46,001 nt of DNA from Myxococcales bacterium (GTDB taxonomy: Bacteria; Myxococcota_A; Polyangia; Haliangiales; Haliangiaceae), in the NCBI GenBank assembly GCA_024222395.1, contig JAAEPE010000759.1, positions 1 to 46,001 of the forward strand, read 5' to 3'. Made by a program: the position numbers and the translations under genes. The notes under the pieces are model-generated. The model had not been told where the DNA came from and made no database searches. It saw nothing but the letters and a program-made list of their open reading frames with translations. Numbering within the stretch: the stretch's first letter is position 1; the number at the start of each line of letters is the position of its first letter. Of this stretch, positions 43,941 through 46,001 are shown one piece after another.

Positions 43941-45902
43941 CTAAGCCACGCCTTCAATTCCGGCCAGGCCGGAAGCGGACATTGTTGACGCCTCGGCGGT
44001 AGGCCGAATGAGATAGGCGTGCCAATCGCCGTCGGTCGCAAGGGTGTGTACACGCACTTCGGAACCGGCAGCTTCGAGTTGTCGGTTGATAAATGAGGCA
44101 AGGGCTTGTAGGCCACCTTCGCTGAGGTCAGCCCATGCGTCATTTTCTTCGCCGCGGATGGTCGTTCGCACATGTAGCTCGTCTGGCTTCTGACCGAGCT
44201 GGGCAATCTCGATGGATTCCTTGGTGAGGCAAGTCGCAAACTCGGCAACCACGTCGTCTGTTTCTTGCCCGAAGCGCCAGTCGTGACAAAGGAATCCCCG
44301 AGAGAGGGCTCCGGTCTCGCCGTGGAGGTGCTGTAGTACACGCGCTGCCGCGCTGTCATCGAGTTCGCCACCGGGAAAGATGCGCTGTGACAGCTTGCGG
44401 AGGTCTGCGCTGGACAATGGGTCGATGAGACCAAACTCGGTAAGCGTCGCGACGAGTTTCTTGATTGCCTTCGGTACGCCAGCCTTCTTGGGTTTCACCA
44501 GCTTGCCGACTTCCGTGGCTTCAGAATCATTTGGCTGTGCATCGCCTGTGTACCGCCGGACCTGTTCACCGGAACCGTCGCGGTATTCGATGGCTGTCGG
44601 TTTGGAGCTACCGCCCGGTCCTACGACAAACCCGCCTATGGCAACGGAGTCCCCCTTGGCGAGTCCTGTGTTTGGAATCTTCACTACAAGGCGTCCACGG
44701 GACTCATGTTGCACCGTCACCAGTGCGGGACCGGCAAAAGAGACCATCGCTGGCTCGAAGTCGGACGCATCGGGCGAGGGGCAACTGAGCCTTGCCTCGA
44801 CCGGGCCAGTCGTATTCTTGGGCCGGTAATTCAGCGGCCAGCGAAGCAACTTGGTGTCGGATGACAGCGTTGCGACGCCATCGTCTACACGAAGACCATG
44901 CCAATCGTCGCCCAGCTTGCACCAAGAGACGTTGGTCGTGGGCGCATCTGCCCAGCACAACGTAGTGCGGTCCGAAGAATAGGAAACCAGCCCAGAACCA
45001 TCGCTCCGACACGTCGCCTCCGGGAGGTTGTCGATTACCGGAGTCAAGCTGCGGTCCGCAAGCAGCGCCACGCCAAACTCGTGAGCCACAAGAATCCCGT
45101 CGGCGACCTGTACCAAGTTATTGACCCAACCGTTGAACGACACCTCCTCGGTGACATCCCCGGAGCTGGGGTCAAGACAGATGAGTAGGGCCTTCTCGTC
45201 CTCCGGGTGCGCGACATACCAGACGCCCGCTTCGGTCGGCAGCAGAACCCGGCACAGGTAGCCGCTGTTCCGTCGTGGGGCGTCAGGTTCAACAGCCCAC
45301 CGCTCGTGGCCCGTCGCGATGTCTAGAGCGCGGATCTTGCCGCTTTGCTCCAGGAGATAGAGTGTAGTGCCGTCATCTGCCGTTGCTGGCTCATAGGTCG
45401 TAACCGACCAAAGTGCTTTGCCGGTCGCTAGCTCGAACAACTCGTAGGGAGTACCCGGCAGAGCTTTGTCGCGCCCGAGTGCATACTTGCCAGCAACCAT
45501 CGCGCCGAGCCCGCGCTCTTTGTGCCAGAGCCGGTCGCCCGTCATGGCGTCGTAGCCAGAAGCGTGCTCACGGTCGCCTGCACTCGAATAGCCCCACCGG
45601 CGTCCCCAAGCGTGCTGCCAGTCGATTCCCACCAGACGGTCCCCGACCTTGACGACTCGATCTACCGGGGGACATGGCAGTTGTTGCTGCACGCCCCCGT
45701 CGTTGTCGAGTACGAGGAGGCCCGCTTCGTGGATGTAGCTCGCAAACCATGCACCCTGTGTTTCGCCCGCATAGCGGATTTTCCGGGGCGCAAAGTCAAT
45801 CAGCAGCGGACTCTCGATAGGACCAGACGTAAACTCCGGCGAATCGACTTGCGCTGGAGGCTGCGATGGAGAATCTTTCTTGCGACGGAATATGCTGAAC
45901 AT
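43941..45902 (-). CDS. PQQ-type beta-propeller protein with C-terminal helical region
   Basis: Protein of 653 residues. ATG 45902 (MFSIFRRKKD) has GGAG eight bases upstream; upstream codons are unlikely. Residues 40-300 show beta-propeller repeats with Trp-docking motifs such as GYDAMTGDRLWHKE, ELATGKALWSV and DIATGHERWAVE. There is no N-terminal signal; a basic start suggests a cytoplasmic protein. After a Pro/Gly linker (about 430-480) comes a helical domain (KAIKKLVATLTEFGLIDPLS) and a C-terminal mixed domain. No enzyme active site is recognised, so it is more likely a scaffold or binding protein than a quinoprotein dehydrogenase. Confidence 0.7.
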   Translation of the reverse strand: MFSIFRRKKDSPSQPPAQVDSPEFTSGPIESPLLIDFAPRKIRYAGETQGAWFASYIHEAGLLVLDNDGGVQQQLPCPPVDRVVKVGDRLVGIDWQHAWGRRWGYSSAGDREHASGYDAMTGDRLWHKERGLGAMVAGKYALGRDKALPGTPYELFELATGKALWSVTTYEPATADDGTTLYLLEQSGKIRALDIATGHERWAVEPDAPRRNSGYLCRVLLPTEAGVWYVAHPEDEKALLICLDPSSGDVTEEVSFNGWVNNLVQVADGILVAHEFGVALLADRSLTPVIDNLPEATCRSDGSGLVSYSSDRTTLCWADAPTTNVSWCKLGDDWHGLRVDDGVATLSSDTKLLRWPLNYRPKNTTGPVEARLSCPSPDASDFEPAMVSFAGPALVTVQHESRGRLVVKIPNTGLAKGDSVAIGGFVVGPGGSSKPTAIEYRDGSGEQVRRYTGDAQPNDSEATEVGKLVKPKKAGVPKAIKKLVATLTEFGLIDPLSSADLRKLSQRIFPGGELDDSAAARVLQHLHGETGALSRGFLCHDWRFGQETDDVVAEFATCLTKESIEIAQLGQKPDELHVRTTIRGEENDAWADLSEGGLQALASFINRQLEAAGSEVRVHTLATDGDWHAYLIRPTAEASTMSASGLAGIEGVA

Positions 45903-46001
45903 GAGGTATCTCCACGTAACGACGCGCCTTTGTAACACCACCTACGCCCAATGAGCCAGCAACTTCCTAGAGACTGAGAACGAGTGCCATCGGTACAGGT
46001 A
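45903..46001. other. right edge, no gene identified
   Basis: The last 99 bases lie upstream of the beta-propeller gene and show no convincing ORF or RNA gene. They should hold its promoter. Confidence 0.4.

Overview
The window reads as a chromosomal segment of a moderately GC-rich Gram-negative bacterium, most like a Myxococcota / former Deltaproteobacteria lineage. That assignment is an inference from style: many two-component and single-domain receiver proteins, paired-domain PilZ proteins, tandem cyclic-nucleotide-binding/TPR regulators, a J-like/TPR protein next to an Hsp70, numerous lipoproteins, and DciA rather than DnaC. No rRNA, tRNA, CRISPR array, transposase, integrase or phage gene was found.

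Layout. 1-4.3 kb: a possible broken ORF at the left edge, a PilZ protein, a membrane protein with a Gly-Tyr-Pro-Pro-Gln repeat tail, a LysM/MepA murein endopeptidase and a soluble histidine kinase. 4.3-8.8 kb: a secreted endonuclease/exonuclease/phosphatase lipoprotein, then a signalling block (NtrC-type regulator, stand-alone receiver, receiver-kinase hybrid). 8.8-11.1 kb: a two-gene chaperone unit on the minus strand, an Hsp70 that ends where the lid domain should begin, and a J-like/TPR protein with HPN instead of HPD. 11.3-13.5 kb: a small basic/acidic protein, a large unknown lipoprotein and a LuxR-type HTH protein.

13.5-14.8 kb is a gene graveyard: a truncated family-2 glycosyltransferase facing a collapsed asparagine synthetase that keeps recognisable N-terminal, linker and C-terminal pieces in three frames. 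Intact-looking control sequences lie beside it: a 19-bp palindrome and three direct repeats at exact 11-bp spacing. 14.8-18.4 kb: a four-gene minus-strand operon (lipoprotein, class IV aminotransferase, dual CNB regulator, small membrane protein). 18.8-22.8 kb: a secreted protein, an OmpR-type two-component pair and a second PilZ protein in tandem with DciA.

23.4-31.3 kb: a complete tryptophan operon, trpEGDCFBA, on the minus strand with overlapping or nearly abutting genes, divergent from glyA. 31.4-35 kb: accD-folC-phosphoesterase-metzincin, minus strand. 35-39.4 kb: a pseudo-receiver, a glycosyltransferase, purM-purN and a FAD-type oxidoreductase. 39.4-46 kb: a long imperfect hairpin element, a membrane-linked metallophosphoesterase, an EtfD/heterodisulfide-reductase-like Fe-S membrane oxidoreductase, a frameshifted cysteine-rich lipoprotein and a PQQ-type beta-propeller protein.

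The parts most worth following are the lidless Hsp70/HPN-J pair, the decayed polysaccharide locus with its surviving operator-like sites, the 116-nt hairpin element at 39.4 kb and several small structured intergenic elements. Nothing here is a clearly complete novel system; the chaperone pair is the best candidate for unusual biochemistry.
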